Source: DRPN01 sp964383915 (lineage in GTDB: Bacteria; Bacteroidota; Bacteroidia; Bacteroidales; VadinHA17). Taken from it: a stretch of DNA of 29,949 nt. The number at the start of each line of letters is the position of its first letter. Positions within the stretch are counted from its first letter, which is position 1. The stretch spans positions 1 to 29,949 of the forward strand of contig CAYLJE010000018.1 in NCBI GenBank assembly GCA_964383915.1, given 5' to 3'. Made by a program: the position numbers and the translations under genes. A model generated the notes under the pieces. It saw only the letters and a list, made by a program, of their open reading frames with translations. It made no database searches and was not told the DNA's origin. Shown in pieces: positions 8,032-15,210 of this stretch.

Positions 8032-8652
8032 TTATCTCTTGCGTTGGTTTCTTTTTCTCTTGAGGTGTTTAGGCGGCGACGGAAGGGGAATAATCAGGTC
8101 TTTACCATCTCTCAAAACTATGTCCCTGTTTACCTTGATGCCTCCTTTGGAAAGTGTTTCCATGTCTTTGAATATAACTTCATCAGTAACTTGTTTGCGG
8201 TTCCACATCAGGTATTGCCGTTTCATTTGATTGGCAAGGTCCTCAATGGCATATTCTTTGGCCTTTCCTTCTTTCATTTTTATAATCTCAGGCAGTAATT
8301 TTTCCACCAGATGTCCGTAATGTTTATAGCGCATTTTATGAACATTATAAGACACCTTTTTAGGTTTTTTCTCCATTCTCTCTTGGGTAGGCATAGGGTA
8401 GGGAGCATCAATGTCCAGATCAAAATCGACCATAATCGTCAGATGATCCCACAATTTGTGTTCAAAATCCTTAATATCCCTGTTTTGTGGAATCATCCCT
8501 GCCATAACCGAGATAAGGGTACGGGCTGCCTTGTTTCTCTCTTCACGATCTTCGATACTTTTTAAATGCTCTATCATTCTCTGTATATTTCGACCGTATT
8601 CGGGTAATTTTAAGGATCCACGGGTAGTGTTGTAGTCGTATTTTTTTTTCAT
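8032..8652 (-). CDS. DUF4290 family protein, function unknown
   Basis: This 206-residue protein has no signal peptide and no membrane segment. The N-terminal part (YDYNTTRGSLKLPEYGRNIQ) and the mostly helical, charged middle match what I recall of DUF4290, a family confined to Bacteroidota. A conserved-looking stretch near residues 50-80 contains PQNRDIKDFEHKLWDHL. The tail, LPSPPKHLKRKRNQRKR, is strongly basic and could bind nucleic acid or acidic surfaces. It is separated from murA by only 13 nt, so the two are almost certainly co-transcribed, and a link to cell-envelope growth is a reasonable but untested guess. The start is the first ATG of the frame; a run of nine A follows the Met-Lys start. 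Confidence 0.8.
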   Translation of the reverse strand: MKKKYDYNTTRGSLKLPEYGRNIQRMIEHLKSIEDREERNKAARTLISVMAGMIPQNRDIKDFEHKLWDHLTIMVDFDLDIDAPYPMPTQERMEKKPKKVSYNVHKMRYKHYGHLVEKLLPEIIKMKEGKAKEYAIEDLANQMKRQYLMWNRKQVTDEVIFKDMETLSKGGIKVNRDIVLRDGKDLIIPLPSPPKHLKRKRNQRKR

Positions 8653-8732
8653 TCTAATAGGTTTTAATTCTTAATGGTCATATGCCTGTCTGCCGGAAAG
8701 CACATGTAAAAAATAATAATTTTATTCATGCG

Positions 8733-8750
8733 TGTTTCATAGGTGAAACA
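8733..8750. repeat. Perfect 7-bp inverted repeat in the uvrD-DUF4290 gap
   Basis: TGTTTCA-TAGG-TGAAACA forms a perfect hairpin or two-fold site about 80 bp upstream of the DUF4290 start. No T tract follows on either strand, so it looks more like an operator or mRNA hairpin than a terminator. Within the same 181-bp gap (8653-8833) there is a palindromic A6TATT-type tract near 8778-8791 and a TTCCG/CGGAA stem (8789-8807) that may help end the helicase transcript. I found no TAnnTTTG box for DUF4290 here. Confidence 0.3.
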
Positions 8751-8833
8751 TCCTTGAAATAAATTGTGGATTCAGTAAAAAATATTTTTTCCGACTTGTT
8801 CCCGGAATAATGACTGAGACGACATGGTGCAAA

Positions 8834-11134
8834 TTATACAATGGGATTAACAATTTTTAATTTTGCAAATTTAAGCAATAATTGCTTTTGTCCGAAATCT
8901 TTAAAAAAAACAGTTGCTTTTGCCTCGGGGAAAGTGCCTTCAATTTGTAAAACTTTACCTCTTCCGAAACGGGCATGTTCAACTTCCATCCCGGATTGTA
9001 TTTGTCTGGGATTATCAGGTTTAAAAGGGACTTCTGTTTTTCTCCCTGTGGATACAATGTGTGTGGTTTCTTGTCCGGGACGAATGTTATTATGAGTGAT
9101 GGTATTTTTTTTAGAAAAATTAAAAGGCTGTTTTTGTCCGATTCCTGTTTCCGGTGTGGTGAAAACCGGTTCGATGGCAGGGTAATCAAGGTAACGGTTA
9201 TCGATTTCCTGAAGAAAACGGCTGGGCCGGCAGGCAGATACATCTCCCCAGCGGAAACGGGTATTTGCATAGGTGATGGTTACATGTTCTTTGGCACGTG
9301 TCAGGGCGACATAAAAAAGTCTTCTTTCTTCTTCCAGTTCACGTTGTGACCCTATGGCCATTTGCGAAGGAAAAAGATTCTCTTCCACCCCTGCAATAAA
9401 AACATGCCTGAACTCCAGACCTTTGGCAGCGTGTGCTGTCATGATCTTTACCGTATCGGCATGCTCGTCTTTATCTGTATCCTGGTCAGTGAGCAAAACG
9501 ACATTCTGTAAATATTCATCCAGGGTCACAAAACGGCCTTCCTGTTCCGGTGCCCCTATAAACTCACTGATGCCGTTCAGTAACTCCCTTATATTTTCGT
9601 ATTTACTCACCTCATCCGGGGCGCTACTGTCATGTAGGTCTTTCAGAATACCGGATTCCCGCGCAATGGCATAAGCCAGTTCATAAGCATCATCCTGGTT
9701 TTGTTTGTCAGCAAACTCTTTGATTATGGAGGCAAAATCAAGAAGCCTTTTGCGGGTACCTGCATGGATATTCAGCTCGTAATCCTGCGGATCACTTACT
9801 ACTTGCCACATCGTTTTGCCGGAATGATTGGCTGCCGTCTCCAGCTTTTCCAGGGTCGATTTTCCAATCCCGCGGGCCGGATAATTTATGATTCTTTTCA
9901 GGGCCTCATCATCCCGGGGATTGACCACCAGCCGGAAATAAGCCAGTATGTCTTTGATTTCCCTGCGCTGGTAAAAAGAGATACTCCCGTAAACACGATA
10001 GGGGATATTCCTCTTTCGCAAGGCTTCCTCAAAGACGCGGGACTGGGCATTGGTACGGTAGAGAATGGCAAAATCCCCGTATTTCATTTGGAGGCTCAGG
10101 TGTTCATCGAAAATCTCATTGCTGACAAGAAACCCTTCTTGTGTGTCGGTATCCGCTTCTATGATCCTGATCTTTTGTCCTTCATCATTTTTTGAGAACA
10201 CTTCTTTGGATATCTGTTCGGCGTTGTGTTTGATCAGACTGTTGGCTGCATTGACGATATTCTGTGTAGAACGGTAATTTTGCTCCAGTTTGAATGTTTT
10301 TGCTTCCTGGTAATCTTTGCGGAAGTTCAAAATATTTTCAATCCGGGCACCCCGGAAAGCATAAATACTCTGGGCATCATCACCGACGACGGAAATATTT
10401 TTATGTACTTCCGATAATTTTTTGATGATCAGATATTGAGCAAGATTTGTGTCCTGATATTCGTCCACCAGGATATATTTGAATATCTTCCGGTATTTAT
10501 CCAGGGCTTCCGGGAAATCGCGGAACAAAATATTGATATTTAACAGCAAATCGTCGAAATCCATGGCTCCTGCTTTATGGCAGCGACGGACATAGGTTTT
10601 AAATATCTCTCCTGTGCGTTCCCTGTGTTTTACACGATCATACTGGACCAACTCGGTGATGGTAGGATACACCCCGGGCGTGATCAACGAATTCTTGGCG
10701 GAGGAGATCCTGTGGAAAATTTCAGCAGGTTTATATACTTTTTCATCCAGGTGCATTTCCCTTACAATGGTCTTTACCAGATTTCTGGAGTCACTGGTAT
10801 CATAAATGGTGAAACTGGAAGGGTATCCCAGCAGCTGTGCTTCATTACGCAGGATCCTGGCAAAAACAGAATGGAAAGTCCCCATCCATAAATAACGGGC
10901 GGCAGATGCTCCGGCCAGCCTGGTGATCCGTTCTTTCATCTCTTTGGCAGCTTTGTTGGTGAAAGTTAGTGCCAGGATGCTATGGGCAGGGACTCTTTTG
11001 GACAACAAATAAGCAATCCGGTAGGTGAGTACACGGGTTTTTCCCGAACCCGCTCCTGCAATGATCAGCGAAGGGCCGTCGGTGTATAAAACCGCTTCCC
11101 GCTGCACGTTATTCAACTCTGATAAAAAATCCAC
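8834..11134 (-). CDS. UvrD/PcrA-type superfamily 1A DNA helicase
   Basis: This 766-residue 3'-5' helicase of the UvrD/PcrA/Rep group acts in excision repair, fork maintenance and displacement of proteins from DNA. Motifs in order are I AGAGSGKT (26-33), Ia LTFTNKAAKEM (56-66), II VDEYQDTN (223-230), III GDDAQSIYAFRGA (251-263), IV LEQNYRST (283-290), V MTAHAAKGLEF and VI YVALTRAKEHV. The C-terminus, after a linker, has GMEVEHARFGRGKVLQIEG, like the Tudor-like tail of PcrA/UvrD that binds RNA polymerase, which favours PcrA/UvrD over Rep. The start is GTG: an in-frame TGA lies 12 nt upstream and the only nearby ATG is out of frame. A TATTTTTG box just upstream suggests its own promoter with a very short leader. 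Confidence 0.95.
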   Translation of the reverse strand: MDFLSELNNVQREAVLYTDGPSLIIAGAGSGKTRVLTYRIAYLLSKRVPAHSILALTFTNKAAKEMKERITRLAGASAARYLWMGTFHSVFARILRNEAQLLGYPSSFTIYDTSDSRNLVKTIVREMHLDEKVYKPAEIFHRISSAKNSLITPGVYPTITELVQYDRVKHRERTGEIFKTYVRRCHKAGAMDFDDLLLNINILFRDFPEALDKYRKIFKYILVDEYQDTNLAQYLIIKKLSEVHKNISVVGDDAQSIYAFRGARIENILNFRKDYQEAKTFKLEQNYRSTQNIVNAANSLIKHNAEQISKEVFSKNDEGQKIRIIEADTDTQEGFLVSNEIFDEHLSLQMKYGDFAILYRTNAQSRVFEEALRKRNIPYRVYGSISFYQRREIKDILAYFRLVVNPRDDEALKRIINYPARGIGKSTLEKLETAANHSGKTMWQVVSDPQDYELNIHAGTRKRLLDFASIIKEFADKQNQDDAYELAYAIARESGILKDLHDSSAPDEVSKYENIRELLNGISEFIGAPEQEGRFVTLDEYLQNVVLLTDQDTDKDEHADTVKIMTAHAAKGLEFRHVFIAGVEENLFPSQMAIGSQRELEEERRLFYVALTRAKEHVTITYANTRFRWGDVSACRPSRFLQEIDNRYLDYPAIEPVFTTPETGIGQKQPFNFSKKNTITHNNIRPGQETTHIVSTGRKTEVPFKPDNPRQIQSGMEVEHARFGRGKVLQIEGTFPEAKATVFFKDFGQKQLLLKFAKLKIVNPIV

Positions 11135-11155
11135 AGCTCCTCTTCATTAATGGGT

Positions 11156-11163
11156 CAAAAATA
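11156..11163 (-). promoter_or_regulatory. Bacteroidota -7 box for the UvrD/PcrA helicase gene
   Basis: On the - strand the sequence reads TATTTTTG, an exact TAnnTTTG match, ending about 21 nt before the GTG start of the helicase. The -33 position (spacer 19) has only ATG instead of TTG. The short leader contains GAGGAG, but that sits 2-3 nt from the start codon, too close for standard Shine-Dalgarno pairing. Confidence 0.4.
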
Positions 11164-11269
11164 ATGAACCTTTGCCAATATTCATGTCTTGCAGGATGAA
11201 TCTACTCTTAAATTTATGAACATCTACTGAAAGCGAAACGATAACATGCAGGACAAAAAGATATTATAC

Positions 11270-11277
11270 TACTTTTG
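11270..11277 (+). promoter_or_regulatory. Bacteroidota -7 box for the gliding/T9SS protein gene
   Basis: TACTTTTG matches TAnnTTTG and lies 89 nt before the TTG start of the secreted protein at 11367. The -33 element is weak (ATG about 21 nt upstream). The 232-bp stretch between the helicase and this gene is AT-rich and shows no other gene. Confidence 0.4.
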
Positions 11278-11366
11278 TGTTTTATTCTGGCAGATAAAAT
11301 ATTTTACAGTATTTTCGTTTTTTAAATAATTACAAATAATTTCAAACGGTTATCAGACTCAGCTCG

Positions 11367-12608
11367 TTGAAAAAACCAGAGAAAATACGGTCGGGAAAAC
11401 AGCTTTTCTTTCTGGTGGCACTGTCTTTACATATGATGCCTGTGGTTGCTCAGATCACAGGAAATTCAGCTTCTGCCGTGGATTCAACCCGTTATGACAN
11501 NNNNNNNNNNNNNNNNNNNNNNNNNNNNNNNNNNNNNNNNNNNNNNNNNNNNNNNNNNNNNNNNNNNNNNNNNNNNNNNNNNNNNNNNNNNNNNNNNNNG
11601 ATGTATAATTCTGTTACTAACTTATACGATTCGGTTGTGTTTACGGAGAATGGGGCGTCTTCCTCTACGGTGAAGGGCTTGGGTAGCGGAGGATATGCTG
11701 TGCGTATCCGTGATGCTGCCTCGATGGATACCAGCTTTTATGCCTGGGTGTTTATTGATACCCCGTATGTAAAAGCTGCTATAGAAAATTTTACCTGCGA
11801 CTATGTTGCATTGAAGGGAGATACGGCTTCGATCCCTTTTACCTATTATAATACGGCCAAAGACTCGGCCATAACCCTGAGAAACGGTCTCTCTTTTTTA
11901 TGGACCTCAGATCCTCCGTCTGCCATTCCCTGGCCTGATATTGAACCGGACCCTATTATTTATTCTCCTCCTTATGAAGATACCTGGTATTATCTTACGG
12001 TTACCGACAGCTTTGGCTGTGTAAATAAATCTTCCGTATTTTATAAGACCATTCATGTAAAGGCTGATTTTGAGGTGAACCCGGAAAGCGGAGAAGCTCC
12101 CCTGGAGGTATCGTTTACCAATAAATCCATCAACGGGGTGGAGTTTGAGTGGAAGTTCGGGGATGATTCTGTTTATTACGGAGATACCCCTGATCCCCAT
12201 ACCTATTATATGCCAGGCAAATACGTCCCGGTGTTGATTGCCAGGAGTGAGGAGGGTTGTGTGGACAGTATGTCTTACGAATCTATCAAAGTTGACCCTT
12301 CCGAGTTGAATATCCCCAATGCTTTCAGCCCCAATGAAGATGGGTACAATGACCGTTTCCGGATAGAGGCCAAATCCCTGAAGTATATTCATATAAAGGT
12401 GTATAATCGACAGGGAGCAAAGGTCTATGAGTTCGAAGGAGAAGGAGAGGCTCTGCGGGATTATGAAGGATGGGACGGTAAAATCAACGGACACGGAAAG
12501 GCCAGCCCGGGGGTCTATTATTATATCATCCATGCGGTAGGATGGGATGATGTAGCATACAAAGGAAAGCTATACCGGGGGTTTGTTTATCTTTTCCGGG
12601 AAAGATAG
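11367..12608 (+). CDS. Secreted PKD-domain protein with gliding-motility / T9SS type B C-terminal domain (interrupted by assembly gap)
   Basis: The gene is split by a 100-N run at 11500-11599, so its true length is unknown and the apparent frame continuity is accidental. The 5' part starts at TTG (an in-frame TAA is at 11337 and no ATG lies between) and encodes a signal peptide with hydrophobic core LFFLVALSLHMMPVVA before QITG. After the gap come Ig-like sequences with a repeat-linked look (GLGSGGYAVRIRDA), then a PKD domain (FEVNPESGEAPLEVSFTNKS with WKFGDDS), then a C-terminal domain of about 95 residues. It begins with IPNAFSPNEDGYNDRFRIE and includes VYNRQGAKVYE, YEGWDGK and SPGVYYYII, the TIGR04131/CHU_C pattern of type B cargo of the type IX secretion system. 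The product is probably exported to the surface; its role, adhesin or other, cannot be assigned. Confidence 0.82.
   Translation: MKKPEKIRSGKQLFFLVALSLHMMPVVAQITGNSASAVDSTRYDXXXXXXXXXXXXXXXXXXXXXXXXXXXXXXXXXXMYNSVTNLYDSVVFTENGASSSTVKGLGSGGYAVRIRDAASMDTSFYAWVFIDTPYVKAAIENFTCDYVALKGDTASIPFTYYNTAKDSAITLRNGLSFLWTSDPPSAIPWPDIEPDPIIYSPPYEDTWYYLTVTDSFGCVNKSSVFYKTIHVKADFEVNPESGEAPLEVSFTNKSINGVEFEWKFGDDSVYYGDTPDPHTYYMPGKYVPVLIARSEEGCVDSMSYESIKVDPSELNIPNAFSPNEDGYNDRFRIEAKSLKYIHIKVYNRQGAKVYEFEGEGEALRDYEGWDGKINGHGKASPGVYYYIIHAVGWDDVAYKGKLYRGFVYLFRER
11500..11599. other. Assembly gap of 100 N
   Basis: Exactly 100 N, the conventional placeholder for a scaffold gap of unknown size. It falls inside the secreted PKD/gliding-domain gene, between the signal peptide and the Ig/PKD-like part. 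Repeated Ig-like or HYR-like units are a common reason for such gaps, so the missing DNA may be much longer than 100 bp. Confidence 0.98.
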
Positions 12609-12615
12609 AAAATAC

Positions 12616-12653
12616 GGATCATCAGGCCGTTACATGCAACAGCCTGATGATCC
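12616..12653. terminator. Bidirectional intrinsic terminator between convergent genes
   Basis: GGATCATCAGGC (12616-12627) and GCCTGATGATCC (12642-12653) are perfect 12-bp complements around a 14-nt loop. The hairpin fills the 59-bp gap between the + strand secreted-protein gene and the - strand EF-G paralog. Read on the - strand it is followed by GTATTTTCT; on the + strand by a weaker ATTAAAAATTATTCT. It is the strongest hairpin in the window outside the terminal palindrome. Confidence 0.8.
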
Positions 12654-12667
12654 CGGCATATTAAAAA

Positions 12668-14824
12668 TTATTCTACTTTTTGCTCTGCTGCATAAGCTTT
12701 AAGCAGTTCTTCCTGTATTTCTCCCGGGACCTGGCTATATTCTGAGAACTTCATATTATAAATGGCTCTTCCATTGGTCAGGGAGCTTAAGGCTGTGGAA
12801 TATTTTCCCATTTCAGAGAGGGGTACCTTGGCGGTGATTTTCTCAAATCCTTTTTCACTGCTCATGCCCAGTACAATAGCTCTTCTTCCCTGCAGGTCAC
12901 TCATCACATCCCCCATACGGTCGGAAGGTACCAGGACATTTACTTCATAGATAGGTTCCATGATCTTAGGACCGGCCTCTTTGAAAGCATTGCTGAAAGC
13001 ATTTCTCCCGGCCAGTTTAAAGGATATTTCATTAGAATCCACAGGGTGCATTTTCCCGTCGTAAACGGCAACCCGGATATCACGGGCATAAGAACCGGTA
13101 AGAGGTCCTTCTTCCATCTTTTCCATGATCCCTTTCAGAATAGCTGGCAGGAAACGGGCATCTATGGCTCCTCCGACAATACTATTATAAAAGATGAGTT
13201 TGCCTCCCCAGTCCAGGTCAATCTCTTGTTTGTCACGTACAGAAACTTTGATTTCTTTTCCGTTAACTTTATAGACCGTAGGATCAGGGATCCCTTCCTT
13301 GTATGGCTCGATGACCAGATGCACTTCTCCGAATTGTCCGGCTCCTCCCGATTGTTTTTTGTGTCTGTAAGTGGCTTGTGCTATTTTGGTGATGGTTTCT
13401 CTGTATGGAATTTTTGGAGCCAGGAACTCAGTGTCTATTTTAAAAATATTATCAAGGTGCCATTTCAGGATGTTCAGATGATGTTCTCCCTGGCCATGGA
13501 TAATGATTTGCTTCAACTCCTTGGAATATTCAATAATGACAGCAGGATCCTCATCATGAAAACGGGATAATGCTTCTCCCAGTTTTTCATCATCCCCTTC
13601 GTTTTTGGCTTTGATAGCACTGCGGTATTTCGGTGTTGGATATTCAATAGCCGGAAAAGTCCAGTTCTGCCCCGATTCATTCAGTGTATGATTGGTCTTG
13701 GTGCTTTTTAGTTTTACTGTACTCCCGATATCTCCGGCAACCATCTTGGGAACTTTTTGCCGATTTTTCCCTGCACTGACAAACAACTGATTTATCCTTT
13801 CCTTGGTGGAAACTGTCGTGTTGATCAGGTCCATACCCTCTTTCACTTCCCCTGACATGACCTTGAAAAAGTTAACTTCTCCGATGTGTTCTTCAATGGA
13901 TGTTTTAAAAATAAATATAGAAGCAGGTCCTTTCGGGTCACAGGGAACTTCAGCCCCTTTTGAATGAACAGGGGCAGGCATCTCATCGGGGGCAGGCATC
14001 GTGTTGGCAATAAACTCCATCAAACGGTCCACACCTGTATTTTTCCTGGCAGAGATGCAGAATACCGGCATCAGACTTCTGGATTTTAATCCTTTTTTAA
14101 TGCCTTTCCGCATCTCTTCTTCATCGAGAGATTCCTTTTCGAAAAATAATTCCATCAAGCTTTCGTCATTTTCTGCTGCTTTTTCTACCAGCTCATTGTG
14201 TAGATTTTCTGCTCTGCCCCTGAATTCTTCCGGAATATCTTCAACCTCAACAGTCCCGTCATCTTTTGGATATTTGTACATTTTCATTTTCAACACATCG
14301 ATCACTGCATTGAAAATATTTCCTTCATTTACCGGGAATTGAATAATGGCAATCCGGTTCCCAAAATTTTCTTTAAGGGTCTCTATGGCTTTCTCGTAGT
14401 TCGTTTTTTCATTATCCAGACCATTGATGACAAACATAACGGGTTTATTTCTTTCTTCGGTATATCTGAAATGAATTTCGGTGCCTACTTCAACTCCATT
14501 TTGAGCATTTACCAGAATCAACGCTGTATCGGCAGCAAAAAGTCCTGAGATTGCCTGCCCGGAGAAATCATCCAGCCCCGGGGCATCAATAAAATTTATT
14601 TTCTGATCCTTAAATTCAGTATAAAGTACAGTGGAAAATACGGAACTTTCCTGTTCCTGCTCAATAGGATTGTAGTCGGAAACCGTGTTTTTCTGGTCCA
14701 CTTGTCCTCTTCTGTCAATGACGCCTCCGGTAAAAAGCATGGATTCCGCAAGGGTGGTTTTCCCCGATCCCGCATTTCCTAAAAGCACTAAATTTCTGAT
14801 CTGGTTCGTTTGATACGTTTTCAT
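12668..14824 (-). CDS. EF-G paralog (EF-G2-like) lacking the catalytic histidine
   Basis: This 718-residue translational GTPase-fold protein has all five EF-G domains but a divergent G domain. The P-loop is GNAGSGKT (16-23). Switch I lacks the RGITI of EF-G and reads EQESSVFST (56-64). Switch II is DAPGLDDF (80-87), with Leu84 where EF-G has the catalytic His (His87 in DTPGHVDF of the fusA product in this window). The guanine motif NKxD is NGLD (134-137), and ISARKNTG gives the last G motif. Domain IV begins near QSGGAGQFGEVHLV and domain V ends with a regular EF-G pattern. Bacteroides EF-G2, described as a translocation factor that works without GTP hydrolysis during carbon limitation, is the closest known analogue; orthology is inferred. 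A chloramphenicol/tetracycline-type protection protein is less likely. Confidence 0.88.
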   Translation of the reverse strand: MKTYQTNQIRNLVLLGNAGSGKTTLAESMLFTGGVIDRRGQVDQKNTVSDYNPIEQEQESSVFSTVLYTEFKDQKINFIDAPGLDDFSGQAISGLFAADTALILVNAQNGVEVGTEIHFRYTEERNKPVMFVINGLDNEKTNYEKAIETLKENFGNRIAIIQFPVNEGNIFNAVIDVLKMKMYKYPKDDGTVEVEDIPEEFRGRAENLHNELVEKAAENDESLMELFFEKESLDEEEMRKGIKKGLKSRSLMPVFCISARKNTGVDRLMEFIANTMPAPDEMPAPVHSKGAEVPCDPKGPASIFIFKTSIEEHIGEVNFFKVMSGEVKEGMDLINTTVSTKERINQLFVSAGKNRQKVPKMVAGDIGSTVKLKSTKTNHTLNESGQNWTFPAIEYPTPKYRSAIKAKNEGDDEKLGEALSRFHDEDPAVIIEYSKELKQIIIHGQGEHHLNILKWHLDNIFKIDTEFLAPKIPYRETITKIAQATYRHKKQSGGAGQFGEVHLVIEPYKEGIPDPTVYKVNGKEIKVSVRDKQEIDLDWGGKLIFYNSIVGGAIDARFLPAILKGIMEKMEEGPLTGSYARDIRVAVYDGKMHPVDSNEISFKLAGRNAFSNAFKEAGPKIMEPIYEVNVLVPSDRMGDVMSDLQGRRAIVLGMSSEKGFEKITAKVPLSEMGKYSTALSSLTNGRAIYNMKFSEYSQVPGEIQEELLKAYAAEQKVE

Positions 14825-14883
14825 TGTTATCCTAATTATCTATAATTGAACAAAATAATTAATATTTTCAAAAAATGGTGCAC

Positions 14884-14913
14884 CAAAAGTAATAATTTTT
14901 TATCTACTGTCAA
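14884..14913 (-). promoter_or_regulatory. Promoter of the EF-G paralog
   Basis: On the - strand TTG (14913-14911) is followed after 19 nt by TACTTTTG (14891-14884), a full match to the Bacteroidota sigma-70 pattern TTG-N19-TAnnTTTG. It lies 59 bp upstream of the ATG. It faces away from the ribosomal cluster, so the two translocase genes are independently controlled from the same region. Confidence 0.7.
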
Positions 14914-14986
14914 CTTGTGCAGTCTATACATGTTAGAAACATTTTTCTCCGAAATACATTCATTTAAAAATAATTCGCTGTAATTT

Positions 14987-15015
14987 TTTGATTTTCCATA
15001 AAAAGTATATTTTTG
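14987..15015 (+). promoter_or_regulatory. Candidate distal promoter of the str operon
   Basis: TTTG (14987-14990), then 17 nt, then TATTTTTG (15008-15015) fits the phylum consensus at the short end of the spacing range. Transcription from here would begin near 15020-15023 and give a leader of about 190 nt before rpsL, carrying the hairpin and short ORF described separately. It could instead drive an independent small RNA. Confidence 0.4.
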
Positions 15016-15027
15016 TCCCGCTGTTTT

Positions 15028-15067
15028 CCGGGAGAAGAAAACAATCTGCGGATGAATTCTTTCCCGG
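15028..15067 (+). promoter_or_regulatory. Leader hairpin upstream of rpsL
   Basis: CCGGGAGAAGAA (15028-15039) pairs with TTCTTTCCCGG (15057-15067) to give 11 base pairs with one bulged G and a 17-nt loop. The CCGGGA arm can alternatively pair with TCCCG at 15016-15020. No U tract follows, so it is not a plain terminator. It matters only if the distal promoter is used. It matches no leader family that I recognise. Confidence 0.35.
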
Positions 15068-15111
15068 TGTTGAAAATCATGTTATACCTATTTATATTTA
15101 TGAGGGTTTAA
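15052..15111 (+). CDS. Possible 19-residue hydrophobic leader peptide
   Basis: ATG at 15052 opens a 19-codon frame ending in TAA at 15109-15111, encoding MNSFPVLKIMLYLFIFMRV, a strongly hydrophobic peptide with a basic end. The ATG lies in the loop of the hairpin at 15028-15067, downstream of the distal promoter candidate. A frame of this length is expected by chance in AT-rich DNA and no ribosome-binding signal is visible. It is listed only because its position would allow translation-coupled control of the leader. Confidence 0.15.
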   Translation: MNSFPVLKIMLYLFIFMRV

Positions 15112-15146
15112 CACAGGATGTGGGGAAATAATTGAGTTAAAGAATA

Positions 15147-15175
15147 TTGTTTTTTAAAAAAAAAGAATACCTTTG
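15147..15175 (+). promoter_or_regulatory. Main promoter of the str-S10-spc cluster
   Basis: TTG (15147-15149), an 18-nt A/T-run spacer, and TACCTTTG (15168-15175) followed by CA form a near-ideal Bacteroidota promoter. The expected start is near 15181, leaving a 5' leader of about 30 nt before the rpsL ATG at 15211. The run of T then A in the spacer is likely to bend the DNA and aid strength. No other full TTG/TAnnTTTG pair was found in the gaps between the genes downstream. Confidence 0.8.
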
Positions 15176-15210
15176 CACTCCAATTTTGTAAAATAATAAA
15201 TAGTCGGTTT

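Larger units (their letters stand above)
14825..15210. other. Divergent intergenic region between the EF-G paralog and rpsL
   Basis: This 386-bp AT-rich region carries a promoter for the EF-G paralog (14884-14913) and two candidate + strand promoters for the ribosomal cluster (about 14987-15015 and 15147-15175). Between the latter two are a strong hairpin (15028-15067) and a 19-codon ORF (15052-15111). I saw no tRNA, no recognisable riboswitch and no longer real gene. An antisense frame covering 15108-15392 is judged a shadow of rpsL. Confidence 0.7.

Noticed and set aside
11907..12533. 208-codon - strand frame opposite the T9SS cargo gene
   Set aside because: The + strand frame contains PKD and gliding C-terminal motifs, so the - strand frame is a shadow.
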